A stretch of DNA of 64,000 nt from Eubacterium sp. (GCA_029258375.1 JARHZA010000001.1:496001-560000); one strand, 5' to 3'. Positions 34,661 to 43,462 are shown, counted from the stretch's first letter. Notes: generated from the sequence alone by a model not told the origin. Numbers and translations are program-made.

Positions 34661-35832
34661 AAAAAAATCAAATGATTGAAGCAGCATCAAAATTTGAAAC
34701 ACCTTTTTATGTTTTTGATAGTGATGTATTAAATGCTCAAGTAAAAAAAATTAAAGACGCTTTACAGTCAACAGCAAAAGTTTGCTATGCAATGAAAGCA
34801 AACCCATTTATCATAGGCGAAATTGTTGATGCTGTTGATTGCTTTGAAGTTTGCTCTCCTGGCGAATTTAGAATTTGCGAAAGAGCAAATATCCCAATGG
34901 AAAAAATTGTTATGTCAGGCGTTTATAAGAATAAAGATGATATTCATTATGCACTTGACACATATAAAACAGAGGGTGTTTACACTGTTGAATCTTATAA
35001 TCAATGGCTTCTTTTATCAGAATATGCAGCAAAGAACGAATTAAAAATTAAAGTTTTACTTCGTCTTTCAAATGGAAATCAGTTTGGTATGGATAAGTCT
35101 GTTCTTGAAGGCATTATTGAAGATAGAGAAAATCATCCTTTTATTCACATTGAAGGTGTGCAGTATTTTACTGGTACACAAAAGAAACCAGCTTCTAAAA
35201 TTGAAAGAGAAATCAAAAAAATTGATTCTTTAGTTATTGAATTAAAAGAAAAGTATGGTTTTGAATCAGAAAAAGTAGAATACGGCCCAGGTCTTCCAAT
35301 TTGCTATTTTGAAGGCGAAGAAAATGTTGAAGATGTAATGTTAGAGGCACTTTGCAATGCAATTAAACAAATGCAGTTTAAAGGCGAAGTTGTTCTTGAA
35401 ATGGGCAGATATATCGCAGCATATTGCGGTTATTATTTCTCAAAAGTTGTTGATGAAAAAGTTAACAAGTCACAACCTTATTGTATTATTGACGGTGGTG
35501 TTCATCACGTTAACTACTATGGTCAAATGATGGCTATGAAAATGCCTCCAATCGTTCATCTTGAAGAAAAAGATGAAGAACCAAAGAACTGGTCTATTTG
35601 TGGCAGCCTTTGCACAGTTAATGACGTGCTTGTTAAGGCATACCCATTTAAAGGCCTTGAACACGGTGATACACTTGTTTTTGAAAAAACTGGTGCTTAT
35701 TCATCAACAGAAGGTATTTCACTTTTACTTAGCCGTGATTTACCACAAATTATTATTTATTCAGAAAAAGATGGTTACCGTGTTGCAAGAACACATTATG
35801 CAACCGATATCATAAATTACTTTCAAAAATAA
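34657..35832 (+). CDS. PLP-dependent fold-type III decarboxylase inside the dlt-like operon
   Basis: The 391-residue protein belongs to the DAP/ornithine decarboxylase superfamily (alanine-racemase fold). The PLP lysine is K47 in CYAMKANP. GVQYFTGTQ (about 167-175) replaces the GLHxHIGSQ loop of LysA, EMGR (248-251) replaces EPGR, and the second active-site Cys and Asp are in CGSLCTVNDVL (C319, D323). The altered loop resembles relatives acting on conjugated amino acids (BtrK/PvsE types) more than LysA. It starts at the ATG overlapping the dltA-like stop (ATGA, with GGAGG upstream), so it is translationally coupled. A six-codon upstream extension is rejected. A racemase activity is possible but less likely given the Cys. 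Confidence 0.85.
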   Translation: MKKNQMIEAASKFETPFYVFDSDVLNAQVKKIKDALQSTAKVCYAMKANPFIIGEIVDAVDCFEVCSPGEFRICERANIPMEKIVMSGVYKNKDDIHYALDTYKTEGVYTVESYNQWLLLSEYAAKNELKIKVLLRLSNGNQFGMDKSVLEGIIEDRENHPFIHIEGVQYFTGTQKKPASKIEREIKKIDSLVIELKEKYGFESEKVEYGPGLPICYFEGEENVEDVMLEALCNAIKQMQFKGEVVLEMGRYIAAYCGYYFSKVVDEKVNKSQPYCIIDGGVHHVNYYGQMMAMKMPPIVHLEEKDEEPKNWSICGSLCTVNDVLVKAYPFKGLEHGDTLVFEKTGAYSSTEGISLLLSRDLPQIIIYSEKDGYRVARTHYATDIINYFQK

Positions 35833-35850
35833 AAAAAGGAGATAATAAAA

Positions 35851-36081
35851 ATGGAAGAACTTTTAGAAATCTTAGAGGACATTAAACCTGGTGTTGACTA
35901 CGAAACAGAGGATAAGCTCATTGATAACGCTATCCTTGATTCATTCTCAATTCTTTCACTTGTATCAGAACTTGAAGATGCATTTGATATTGAAATCACA
36001 CCTGTTTATCTTGTTCCTGAAAACTTCAACTCAGCTGCAGCTCTTTGGAACATGGTACAAAAACTTCAAGAGGAGAACTAA
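35851..36081 (+). CDS. dltC: DltC-like acyl/aminoacyl carrier protein
   Basis: This 76-residue acidic four-helix carrier protein has the phosphopantetheine serine in LDSFSILS (S31), as in DltC. It would receive the activated amino acid from the adenylation enzyme and hand it to the membrane O-acyltransferase. The ribosome site is AAAGGAG. The next gene starts at the base after its stop codon. Canonical operons place dltB before dltC; here dltC comes first. Confidence 0.9.
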   Translation: MEELLEILEDIKPGVDYETEDKLIDNAILDSFSILSLVSELEDAFDIEITPVYLVPENFNSAAALWNMVQKLQEEN

Positions 36082-37665
36082 ATGGCGTATAATTCAATAC
36101 TGTTTTTATGCGCTTTTTTACCTGTATCGCTTTTAGTATATCAAATATGCCCAAAGCGATATAGGTGGGTTGAATTACTCGCTTTTAGTTATTTATTTTT
36201 CTTTATTTTTAGTGGATTCTTAGTTGTTTATTTAATTATTTCTACTGCCAGCGTTTATTTTCTTGCACTTTTACTTGATAAGTGCAAAGCAAGCTATAAG
36301 TTAAAAAGAAAGACAACCGACGATAAAGCAGCATTAAAAAAATCATTTACAAGACAAAAAAGATTTTTATTATGGGCAGGAATTATTATCAACATTGGTA
36401 TACTTGCGTTCTTGAAATATTATAATTTCTTTGGCCATAATACAAATCTTTTATTTGATTCACTACATATTGGTGCAACACTTCCAAAATTAAAACTCCT
36501 TGTTCCAATTGGTATTTCATTCTATTCATTACAAGCAGTATCATATTTAACAGATGTTTATGGTGGTAAAATAGCAGCCGATAAAAATTTCGGCAGACTT
36601 GCACTTTATATGTCTTTTTTCCCACTCATAATGGAAGGTCCAATCTGTCGTTATTCTCAAATTGCAGAGGATCTTTATGAAGGCAGACCTCTTAAATATT
36701 CAAATCTTCAAAACGGATTCATAAGAATTTTATGGGGTTTATTTAAAAAGGTTGTTATTGCAGATAGACTAAATATTTTGGTTGAAGCAATATTCTCTCA
36801 TAGCGAAAGATATGGCGGTATCGTAATTATACTCGGTGCTGTAAGTTATACATATCAACTTTATATGGAATTCTCAGGTTGTATTGACTTAACAATAGGT
36901 GTTGGTCAAATGTTTGGTATTACAATTCCTGAAAACTTCCGTCAGCCATTCTTCTCACGTTCTGCATCAGAATTTTGGCGTAGATGGCATATCACACTTG
37001 GTGCATTTTTTAGAGATTATATCTTCTATCCAATCTCACTTACAAAATTTGTTAAAAATGTTGGTAAAAAGTCAAGAAAACGTTTTAAAAACCATTTTGG
37101 TCAAGTAATCCCATCAGCATTTGCTTTGTTTGGAGTTTGGATTTGTAACGGCTTTTGGCACGGAACAGGCTGGACTTATATTTTCTATGGATTGTATTAC
37201 TTTGTAATAATCTTGCTTGAAAATATACTTGAGCCTTACAGTTTCAAGTTTACTGACAAGTTTAAAATTAACAGAGAATCTTGGGGATTCAAAGCACTTC
37301 AAGTTACAAAAACACTTTTAATCATATTTACAGGCGAGTTGTTCTTTAGAGCACCAAGAATGCTTACTGCAGTAAGTATGTTTAAATCAATATTTACAGA
37401 CTTTAGCTTTTCTGTTTTCACAGACGGAACATTATCTAAGATTCCATTTTCTGCTTATGATTATGCAGTTTGCATTGCAGGCTTCTTTGTTGTTTTGGCT
37501 GTTGGAATTGTTCACGAAAAGGGTATTTCTATTAGACAAAAACTTGAAGAAAAGAATTTTGCATCTCAATTTACAGTATATATGTTGCTTGTTTTAGCAA
37601 TTGTTATGTTCGGTGCTTACAGTGGTGCTTATGCACCAGTAGATCCTATTTATGCAGGATTTTAA
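36082..37665 (+). CDS. dltB: MBOAT-family membrane O-acyltransferase (DltB-like)
   Basis: The 527-residue multi-helix membrane protein transfers an acyl or aminoacyl group across the membrane to an extracellular hydroxyl. The MBOAT signatures are FWRRWHITLGAFFRDYIFYP (about 299-318, given as key residues W-H and R-D-Y) and CNGFWHGTGWTYIFYG with the catalytic His (about 360). The sequence is about 120 residues longer than classical DltB and resembles AlgI/PatA-type proteins as much as DltB. It directly abuts the carrier protein gene, so the carrier is its likely donor. Confidence 0.9.
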   Translation: MAYNSILFLCAFLPVSLLVYQICPKRYRWVELLAFSYLFFFIFSGFLVVYLIISTASVYFLALLLDKCKASYKLKRKTTDDKAALKKSFTRQKRFLLWAGIIINIGILAFLKYYNFFGHNTNLLFDSLHIGATLPKLKLLVPIGISFYSLQAVSYLTDVYGGKIAADKNFGRLALYMSFFPLIMEGPICRYSQIAEDLYEGRPLKYSNLQNGFIRILWGLFKKVVIADRLNILVEAIFSHSERYGGIVIILGAVSYTYQLYMEFSGCIDLTIGVGQMFGITIPENFRQPFFSRSASEFWRRWHITLGAFFRDYIFYPISLTKFVKNVGKKSRKRFKNHFGQVIPSAFALFGVWICNGFWHGTGWTYIFYGLYYFVIILLENILEPYSFKFTDKFKINRESWGFKALQVTKTLLIIFTGELFFRAPRMLTAVSMFKSIFTDFSFSVFTDGTLSKIPFSAYDYAVCIAGFFVVLAVGIVHEKGISIRQKLEEKNFASQFTVYMLLVLAIVMFGAYSGAYAPVDPIYAGF

Positions 37666-37681
37666 AAGAGGAGGTACAAAA

Positions 37682-38662
37682 ATGTTTTCTAAAATAATGA
37701 AACCACTTTCATTTGCACTGGCTTTTATTTTAATTATAACTGGTTTGGGTTATCTTTTTGCACCTAAATATGCTCCTGATATTGATGCTGGCACACACTT
37801 GGAAAAATCATCTAAAGCTATTTTTAACGAAGATAAAAACACTGTTGATTTTGTTGTAATTGGTAATAGCGAAACATATACATCAATTTCTCCAATGGAA
37901 ATTTATAATGAATATGGTTACACAGGTTATGTTAGCGGAATTCCAGGAATGAGAATTCAAGACGTTTATTATAATTTAGCAGATATTTATAAAACACAAA
38001 AACCTAAAGTTGTTTTGCTTGAAGTAGATGCAACTTTTAGATATTATGGTGGCGGAGTTAAGCAACTTCAAATGACTGCTGAAGGTTGGTTAAAACGAAT
38101 TTTTCCTGTTTTTGAAAACCATAATAGATGGAAAAATCTTATCAACAGTTCTTTATATGGATACGAAAAATTTGTAACTGAAAAAGATCCACTTAAAGGA
38201 TATAATTACAGAACAAGAATTAAAAAGTATACTCCAAAAGACTGGATGAAAGAAACAACAGACGTTGCACAAATGCGTAAGATAAACAAGAAATATCTTG
38301 AAAAAATTACAAAGATCTGCAAAGAAAATGGTTCACAGCTTATTTTATATAGCTCTCCAGCTCCAAAAAACTGGAATTATTCAAAACATAATTTTATTGA
38401 ACAATATGCTAAAGAAAACAATTTAGAATATGTTGACATGAACTTAGCGGTTGATAAAATTGGCATTGATTGGAGCAAAGATGCTTGGGATAACGGAGAT
38501 CATCTTAACGTTACCGGTGCGATGAAAACAACAAAATATATTGGTGAATACTTACATAATAATTGCAACCTTGAAGATCATAGAGGGGATAGTGCTTATT
38601 ATTCATGGGCTGATAGCTGGGATGAATATAAGCGAATTACAAGTGAGGATAAACTTATATAA
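37682..38662 (+). CDS. dltD: DltD-like SGNH-type extracytoplasmic protein
   Basis: The 326-residue protein has an N-terminal membrane helix (about residues 9-26) and an outside domain of SGNH/GDSL type. The nucleophile Ser is in VVIGNSETYTS (about 65), and the Asp-His pair is in DNGDHLNVTGA near the C-terminus. DltD-like partners work with MBOAT proteins in transferring groups to wall polymers. A longer frame starts at 37652 inside the MBOAT gene, but the GAGGAGGT site fits the ATG at 37682. It closes the operon and is followed by a terminator. Confidence 0.82.
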   Translation: MFSKIMKPLSFALAFILIITGLGYLFAPKYAPDIDAGTHLEKSSKAIFNEDKNTVDFVVIGNSETYTSISPMEIYNEYGYTGYVSGIPGMRIQDVYYNLADIYKTQKPKVVLLEVDATFRYYGGGVKQLQMTAEGWLKRIFPVFENHNRWKNLINSSLYGYEKFVTEKDPLKGYNYRTRIKKYTPKDWMKETTDVAQMRKINKKYLEKITKICKENGSQLILYSSPAPKNWNYSKHNFIEQYAKENNLEYVDMNLAVDKIGIDWSKDAWDNGDHLNVTGAMKTTKYIGEYLHNNCNLEDHRGDSAYYSWADSWDEYKRITSEDKLI

Positions 38663-38707
38663 TTGTTATATTAAAAATATTATAATTGTTTTAAGCTAAA
38701 ACAAATA

Positions 38708-38741
38708 AAAATCCATCTGAACTTTCAGATGGATTTTTTTA
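38708..38741 (+). terminator. Terminator between the dlt-like operon and the second GH20 gene
   Basis: ATCCATCTGA and TCAGATGGAT pair around a short loop, with A-run and T-run flanks that suit both convergent transcripts. Confidence 0.88.
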
Positions 38742-38761
38742 TGATTATTTAGTTAAAAATA

Positions 38762-40387
38762 TTATTTAGTAAGCAAATTATAAAGCCAGTTTTTAGGTAA
38801 ATTTGATTCTATGCCAGCGTATCGTTCATATTCCATATTTGGATTTTTAAGCCAATCTTGTGGTCTTGTTAATTTTCTGATTTTTCCTTGTTTGCCCTCA
38901 CAAAGATAATAAATTTCAGGGGCTGGAACAATGTTGAATTTATTGAAAATATCATCAAAAGATTTTAAACGGTTGTTAAAATCATCAAAGTCCCTTAAAT
39001 CCTTTTGAGTCCAGCACATTTCAGCAAGTGCTTGTAAACGTGGATAAACATTAAAGTTATATTTACCTTCATCTCTAACATATTCAGTCCACATAGGGCA
39101 TTCCATACCAATTACTTTGTCTTGATATTTTTCAGGTAATCCAAGTGTGTCATAATCCATTGAATAAAAATGACGTAAATCACTTTTAGCATAAAAGTAA
39201 TCAGTATAAACATATTCACAAGATGTAATTATTATTGAATTGCCGTCTTCAACCCATTTTGAAACACCGTTCTTTTTACAGTTGCCTGTCCACCACTGAA
39301 CAATTGTGTCTGAATTTATGTTGCCATTCTTTAAAATTTCGTTCCAACCGATTATATTTTTGCCTTTTGATTTAAGATGATTTTGAACTCTTTCGTTAAA
39401 AGCACCTTGAAGTTCTTCTTCATTTTTTAAATTTAACTCTTTTATTTTGGCTTGGCAATGAGAGCATTTTTTCCATCTTTTCTTTGGAACTTCATCACCA
39501 CCAATGTGGAAATGTTTTGAAGGGAATAGAGGTGCTAATTCGTCAATAACATCAAACACAAAATTATATAGTTCATCTCTTCCGGCACAACCAATTGTCT
39601 CCATAACGCCCCATCGGTTTGCAACATCTAAATTTTCTTTTGTGCAAGATAGTTCAGGGTAACAAGCAATTGCAGCAGTTAAATGACCTGGCATATCAAT
39701 TTCTGGTATAACTTCAATATTTAATTCTTTTGCATATTGAACTATTTCTTTAATATCTTCTTGTGTGTAGAATAAACCTTTTCCGTATTCTGCGTCATCG
39801 TGAACTTCTTTGTGTTTTGGATAGCCAACAAGATTAAGTTGTGTGTTTTTACGAATAGAACCTTTTTCTGTTAATAAAGGATATTTTTTTATTTCAACTC
39901 TCCAACCTTGGTCGTCAGTTAAGTGCCAATGAAAAACATTTAACTTTAAAAGAGCCATCATATCAAGTTGTTTTTTTACAAATTCTTTGCCAAAAAAGTG
40001 TCTTGCTTCGTCAAGCATAAATCCTCTGTGTGCAAAACGTGGTTCATCAACTATCGCACAGCAGCTGAATTTTTTGCTTTTTCCTGCAGCAATTCCAGAA
40101 ATTTGGAGTAATGTTTGAACTGCATAAAAAACGCCATTTAAGTCATTTGCTAAAATTAAAACTTCATCATTATTTACATCAAGAATATAAGCTTCTTTTT
40201 TTATTTCTTCGGAATATTTTATAATAAAATTCTTTTTTGAATCTTTATTATCTTTGCTTGCAAAATCAAAATATTTTTCAATTATTTTTTCTGCATCTTC
40301 AATTTCAAACTTTATACCCATTTTTTCATTAAATTCAAAATAAGTATCGTAAACCTTTAAATCTTTTGGTTTTGGAATAATGTTCAT
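38762..40387 (-). CDS. Second GH20 beta-N-acetylhexosaminidase
   Basis: The 541-residue enzyme is a paralogue of the GH20 at 3.3 kb. It shares MNIIPKP at the start, RGFMLDEARHFFG, HWHLTDDQGWRVEIKKYPLL and the catalytic Asp-Glu in HIGGDEV (298-299), with a late ECPMWTEYV motif. No signal peptide is visible, so it is probably cytoplasmic. The two copies differ throughout, which indicates an old duplication and perhaps different linkage preferences. The start has a clean AAGGAG site. The gene is monocistronic. Confidence 0.94.
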   Translation of the reverse strand: MNIIPKPKDLKVYDTYFEFNEKMGIKFEIEDAEKIIEKYFDFASKDNKDSKKNFIIKYSEEIKKEAYILDVNNDEVLILANDLNGVFYAVQTLLQISGIAAGKSKKFSCCAIVDEPRFAHRGFMLDEARHFFGKEFVKKQLDMMALLKLNVFHWHLTDDQGWRVEIKKYPLLTEKGSIRKNTQLNLVGYPKHKEVHDDAEYGKGLFYTQEDIKEIVQYAKELNIEVIPEIDMPGHLTAAIACYPELSCTKENLDVANRWGVMETIGCAGRDELYNFVFDVIDELAPLFPSKHFHIGGDEVPKKRWKKCSHCQAKIKELNLKNEEELQGAFNERVQNHLKSKGKNIIGWNEILKNGNINSDTIVQWWTGNCKKNGVSKWVEDGNSIIITSCEYVYTDYFYAKSDLRHFYSMDYDTLGLPEKYQDKVIGMECPMWTEYVRDEGKYNFNVYPRLQALAEMCWTQKDLRDFDDFNNRLKSFDDIFNKFNIVPAPEIYYLCEGKQGKIRKLTRPQDWLKNPNMEYERYAGIESNLPKNWLYNLLTK

Positions 40388-40500
40388 ACCGGAACTCCTT
40401 GAAAGTTGCTTTTTTGAATTTTATACAAATCCATTGAGATGTATAGTAACATAGTAATTTAATTTAGTCAATTTAATAATTATATTAAAAGACAAAAATA

Positions 40501-40532
40501 AAACAGCCACTATAATAGTGGCTGTTTGTTAC
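40501..40532 (-). terminator. Terminator of the GH25 gene
   Basis: AAACAGCCAC and GTGGCTGTTT pair around TATAATA, with a T-rich tail on the minus strand. Confidence 0.85.
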
Positions 40533-40560
40533 TTTAATATGAATATTAAACAGTTTAAAA

Positions 40561-42111
40561 TTAAACTTTTTTCATTTTTTTTAATTCATTTAAAAGTGCG
40601 TCTTTAACATTTTTATTTTCTACTTCGTTTATTTGTTTTAAGGCGTCATCATAATATTCATCTGTTTTATTTTTTTCAAATTTAGAAATTGCAATTTCAG
40701 CCTCTTTATATTTAATTACACCGCTTTTATTTGTCATTACAATATATTTGCCATTGTTTTTCATATCGGTTTTCTTTACATAGTCATAATAAGAAATGTT
40801 TATATCTACTTTGCCACCATTTCCTGTTATACCGTCTACTGAACCTTTATCACTATATTGCCACATACGAAACGGATGTTTAAAGTCTGTTTCATTAGAA
40901 GTGTAATGAGCCATCCAAATTTGATATTTTGAAAGTTTTGAATATTCTAATTGATTATAATAAAATGACTTGCTTGCATAAATTCCCGGTGTGTAACCAG
41001 AGTTCTTAACTGTTTCACAAAAAGCAGTTGCAATTTCTGTTCGTTCTTGTTTTGATAAACTATCTGCTCGTCCATCGTGTTGTGGATTTGAAAATTCAGT
41101 GTCAAAATAAATAGGGTAGTCTATTTTGTATTGTTTTGCGTATCTAATGCATAAGCTTGCTTCTTCAATTGCTTCATCAATTGTAATTGCTTGGCTGAAA
41201 AAATAAAGTCCAATTGGCATATCTGCTGCAGATGCACCTTTAAGATTTTTTTCTAAATTTTTATCAATCAATGCTGGCTTTATTGGATCTTTTGTGCCAT
41301 AACCTCTAAAACCAACACGTATTATTGCATAATCTATTCCATCGTTTTTAACTTTTTGCCAATCAATATCTCCGTTATAGTATGAAACATCAATCCCAAC
41401 TTTAGATGCGTTTGCACCATATTCATTAAATAAATAGTTTCGACTGCCAATTTTTTGTATTCCTTTTAATGGATTGTGGTTATCATCAAAATAAAATTGA
41501 ACGCCGTCAATTTGTTGCCATCCAATCAGATTTGATATGTCTGCATAGTAATATTTTGTGTAGTCAGAAGAAAAAGAATCCGAGGTTATAGGCTTATCTG
41601 GTTTGTTTTCTTCTGGTGGTTTGTTGTCATCGTGGTGGTCATCAATAGAAGGACCACTGCTGTCATTTCCATCCAGTGAACTGTCTGGCACTTTGTTCGG
41701 CCCTTTATCCTCATCTTTTGCAGAATTGCCTGTTGCTATGTTAACTTTTACATTTTTATCTGCAACAAAAGGTTTATGTTTTTCAGTAATAATTTTGCTG
41801 TTTTCTTCTGTTGTTGCAGAGGTTTCACCGTATGAATTTGTTTCGGTTAGTTCCTCCGTTGCAATAACAGGAACTTCGTTTAAAACTGTTGTTGAATTTG
41901 TTTCATATTTATCTTTGTTAGGGAAAATATGAAATTTTGCAACTAAGATAGCTACTGAAATTATAATTACTACTAATACAGTTATAAGAGATATAATTTG
42001 AGCCTTTGTTAACTTTTTCTTATTTTGTATTTCTATATTGTCTGCATTAGAATTTGCCTGTTTAGATTCTATATTATTATCATTTTCAAAGATTTTATCA
42101 TCTTGTTCCAA
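40561..42111 (-). CDS. Membrane-anchored GH25 muramidase (lysozyme-like)
   Basis: The 516-residue protein cuts the glycan strand of peptidoglycan. After a polar ~37-residue cytoplasmic tail comes a membrane helix (about 38-60), then a long Ser/Thr/Pro/Asp-rich outer linker. A GWQQIDGVQFYFDD...YLF segment (about 197-228) resembles a choline/glucan-binding repeat. The GH25 domain spans about 238-440, with Asp241 in GIDVSYYNGDIDW and the catalytic pair in YFDTEF (D337, E339). A ~75-residue helical tail follows. The start is TTG with an AAAGGAGGG site. The membrane tether and own wall-binding repeat suggest a role in remodelling the cell's own wall, not defence. Confidence 0.9.
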   Translation of the reverse strand: MEQDDKIFENDNNIESKQANSNADNIEIQNKKKLTKAQIISLITVLVVIIISVAILVAKFHIFPNKDKYETNSTTVLNEVPVIATEELTETNSYGETSATTEENSKIITEKHKPFVADKNVKVNIATGNSAKDEDKGPNKVPDSSLDGNDSSGPSIDDHHDDNKPPEENKPDKPITSDSFSSDYTKYYYADISNLIGWQQIDGVQFYFDDNHNPLKGIQKIGSRNYLFNEYGANASKVGIDVSYYNGDIDWQKVKNDGIDYAIIRVGFRGYGTKDPIKPALIDKNLEKNLKGASAADMPIGLYFFSQAITIDEAIEEASLCIRYAKQYKIDYPIYFDTEFSNPQHDGRADSLSKQERTEIATAFCETVKNSGYTPGIYASKSFYYNQLEYSKLSKYQIWMAHYTSNETDFKHPFRMWQYSDKGSVDGITGNGGKVDINISYYDYVKKTDMKNNGKYIVMTNKSGVIKYKEAEIAISKFEKNKTDEYYDDALKQINEVENKNVKDALLNELKKMKKV

Positions 42112-42271
42112 ATGTTATCCCTCCTTTATGTTGGTGATTCATTCTAACATTATATAAAGATTAAAGTAAACAATAATTTTAAAATTTTAAAAAATAATAT
42201 TACCTTTGATAACTTGTTTTAACAAAAATGTAAAATATGTGAAATACTAATAAACTAAATTTACATAAAAT

Positions 42272-42308
42272 AAAATGCTACTCATCAGTTTTGATAAGTA
42301 GCATTTTT
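42272..42308 (-). terminator. Terminator of the DtxR-family regulator gene
   Basis: AAAATGCTACT-ATCA and TGAT-AGTAGCATTTT pair around GTTT, with T-runs on both strands. Confidence 0.85.
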
Positions 42309-42309
42309 A

Positions 42310-42684
42310 TTATTCAACATTGTTTTTTTCAAGGTGTTTTTTTATTGCATTAAATGAAGCATCACTTATAATGTGTTCAATACGGCAAGCATCTTCAGCC
42401 GCAATTTCTTCATCAACACCAAGCCCTACAAACATTTTTGTAAGAACAGTATGTCGTTCAAATATTTTTCTTGCAATATTTAGTCCAGCATCAGTAAGAG
42501 TAATGTAACCATCTGAGTCTACAACGATGTAACCACCGTTTTTTAATATTCCAACAGCTCTACTTACGCTTGGTTTTGTATAACCCATATGTTCAGCTAT
42601 ATCAACAGAACGAGTTGACTTGTTTTTCTTTGTTAAAACATATATGGTTTCTAAATACATTTCGCCGGATTCTTGTAAAGCCAT
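42310..42684 (-). CDS. DtxR/MntR-family metal-dependent repressor
   Basis: The 124-residue protein has the DtxR-type winged helix (SVDIAEHMGYTKPSVSRAVGILKNGGYI, recognition helix near residues 36-47) and the helical metal-binding/dimer domain (residues ~65-120) with GLNIARKIFERH and EDACRIEHIIS. It lacks the SH3-like third domain, as in MntR. In the presence of Fe(II) or Mn(II) such proteins bind palindromic operators. The divergent feo operon carries DtxR-like TTAGTTAG-CTAACTA sites, so iron control is more likely than manganese. The ribosome site is AAGGAG. Confidence 0.9.
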   Translation of the reverse strand: MALQESGEMYLETIYVLTKKNKSTRSVDIAEHMGYTKPSVSRAVGILKNGGYIVVDSDGYITLTDAGLNIARKIFERHTVLTKMFVGLGVDEEIAAEDACRIEHIISDASFNAIKKHLEKNNVE

Positions 42685-42823
42685 AACCGATTCTCCTTTT
42701 TAAATTTGCTATTGCTTATTAAAAAATCATATCATATTATCATAATTAAATCAAGTTAAAGCAAAAATCAAACTTTATACACTTGTTATACATAATTAAT
42801 AATTATGTTTTGTGAAAAATCTA

Positions 42824-42852
42824 TTGACAATTTGTAAACAAAGGAATATTAT
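42824..42852 (+). promoter_or_regulatory. Predicted sigma-A promoter of the feo operon
   Basis: A perfect TTGACA and TATTAT are separated by 17 bases. The expected transcription start (about 42859) falls at the edge of the first DtxR-like operator. Confidence 0.72.
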
Positions 42853-42860
42853 ATATACGG

Positions 42861-42878
42861 TTAGTTAGTGCTAACTAC
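42861..42878 (+). promoter_or_regulatory. DtxR/IdeR-like operator 1 of the feo operon
   Basis: The palindrome TTAGTTAGTGCTAACTAC matches the DtxR/IdeR box (TTAGGTTAG-CTAACCTAA) in spacing and half-sites. It overlaps the predicted transcription start, where bound repressor would block initiation. Confidence 0.65.
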
Positions 42879-42888
42879 TTGTGTGAAA

Positions 42889-42907
42889 GAGTTAGCAAAT
42901 GCTAATA
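42889..42907 (+). promoter_or_regulatory. DtxR-like operator 2 of the feo operon
   Basis: GAGTTAGCAAATGCTAATA is a weaker palindrome of the same type, about 10 bases downstream of operator 1. Tandem boxes allow cooperative binding. Confidence 0.5.
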
Positions 42908-42993
42908 TTTTTTGTTTTTAAAATATTGTTGCAAATATGCAATAATTTAAAACCTAAATAAATTTAATGTAATAAAGAGGAAAGTAATTTAAA

Positions 42994-43206
42994 ATGATGC
43001 CTTTAATTCTTGCAAACATTGGGGAAGAAAATATCATAAAAAGAGTTAGTGGTAAACCAGAAGTTAAAAAACATCTTGAAAATTTGGGCTTTGTTGCTGG
43101 TGGCACAGTTACAGTTATAAATACAATTGGCGGAAATTTGATTGTAAATGTTAAAGAAGCAAGAGTTGCAATCAGCAAAGAGATGGCTCAAAAAATTATG
43201 GTTTAA
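42994..43206 (+). CDS. feoA: FeoA, first copy
   Basis: This 70-residue SH3-like protein is one of two FeoA paralogues in the operon. The family pattern is visible in HLENLGFVAGGTVTVIN and the late VKEARVAISKEMAQKI. FeoA is a small cytoplasmic accessory of the FeoB ferrous iron transporter and is thought to act on its G domain. The ribosome site AGAGGAAAG precedes tandem ATGs (42994 and 42997). It is the first gene after the DtxR-like operators. Confidence 0.9.
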   Translation: MMPLILANIGEENIIKRVSGKPEVKKHLENLGFVAGGTVTVINTIGGNLIVNVKEARVAISKEMAQKIMV

Positions 43207-43237
43207 TTTATTTAAAATAACTTAGGAGGATATAAAA

Positions 43238-43462
43238 ATGACACTAAGAGAAGCAAAGATTGGCCAAACAGTTAAGGTTGTTAAACTTAACGGTGTTGGA
43301 GCAGTAAAACGCCGTATAATGGATATGGGTATTACAAAGGGTGTTGAAATCTTTATTAGAAAAGTTGCACCACTTGGCGATCCTGTAGAAATAACTGTTA
43401 GAGGTTATGAATTATCTTTAAGAAAAGCCGATTCAGAAATGATTGAAATTGAAGTTGAATAA
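43238..43462 (+). CDS. feoA: FeoA, second copy
   Basis: The 74-residue SH3-like protein shows the classical FeoA pattern: GQTVKVVKLNGVGAVKRRIMDMGITKG (given by its KRRIMDMGITKG core, about 24-35) and the C-terminal GYELSLRKADSEMIEIE. It differs clearly from the upstream copy, so the pair is an old duplication, as in several clostridial feo operons. The start has an AGGAGG site. It accompanies the feoB gene 70 bases downstream. Confidence 0.93.
   Translation: MTLREAKIGQTVKVVKLNGVGAVKRRIMDMGITKGVEIFIRKVAPLGDPVEITVRGYELSLRKADSEMIEIEVE

Noticed and set aside
42994-43462. Duplicate feoA as an assembly artefact
   Set aside because: The two copies differ over most of their length, so they are true paralogues.
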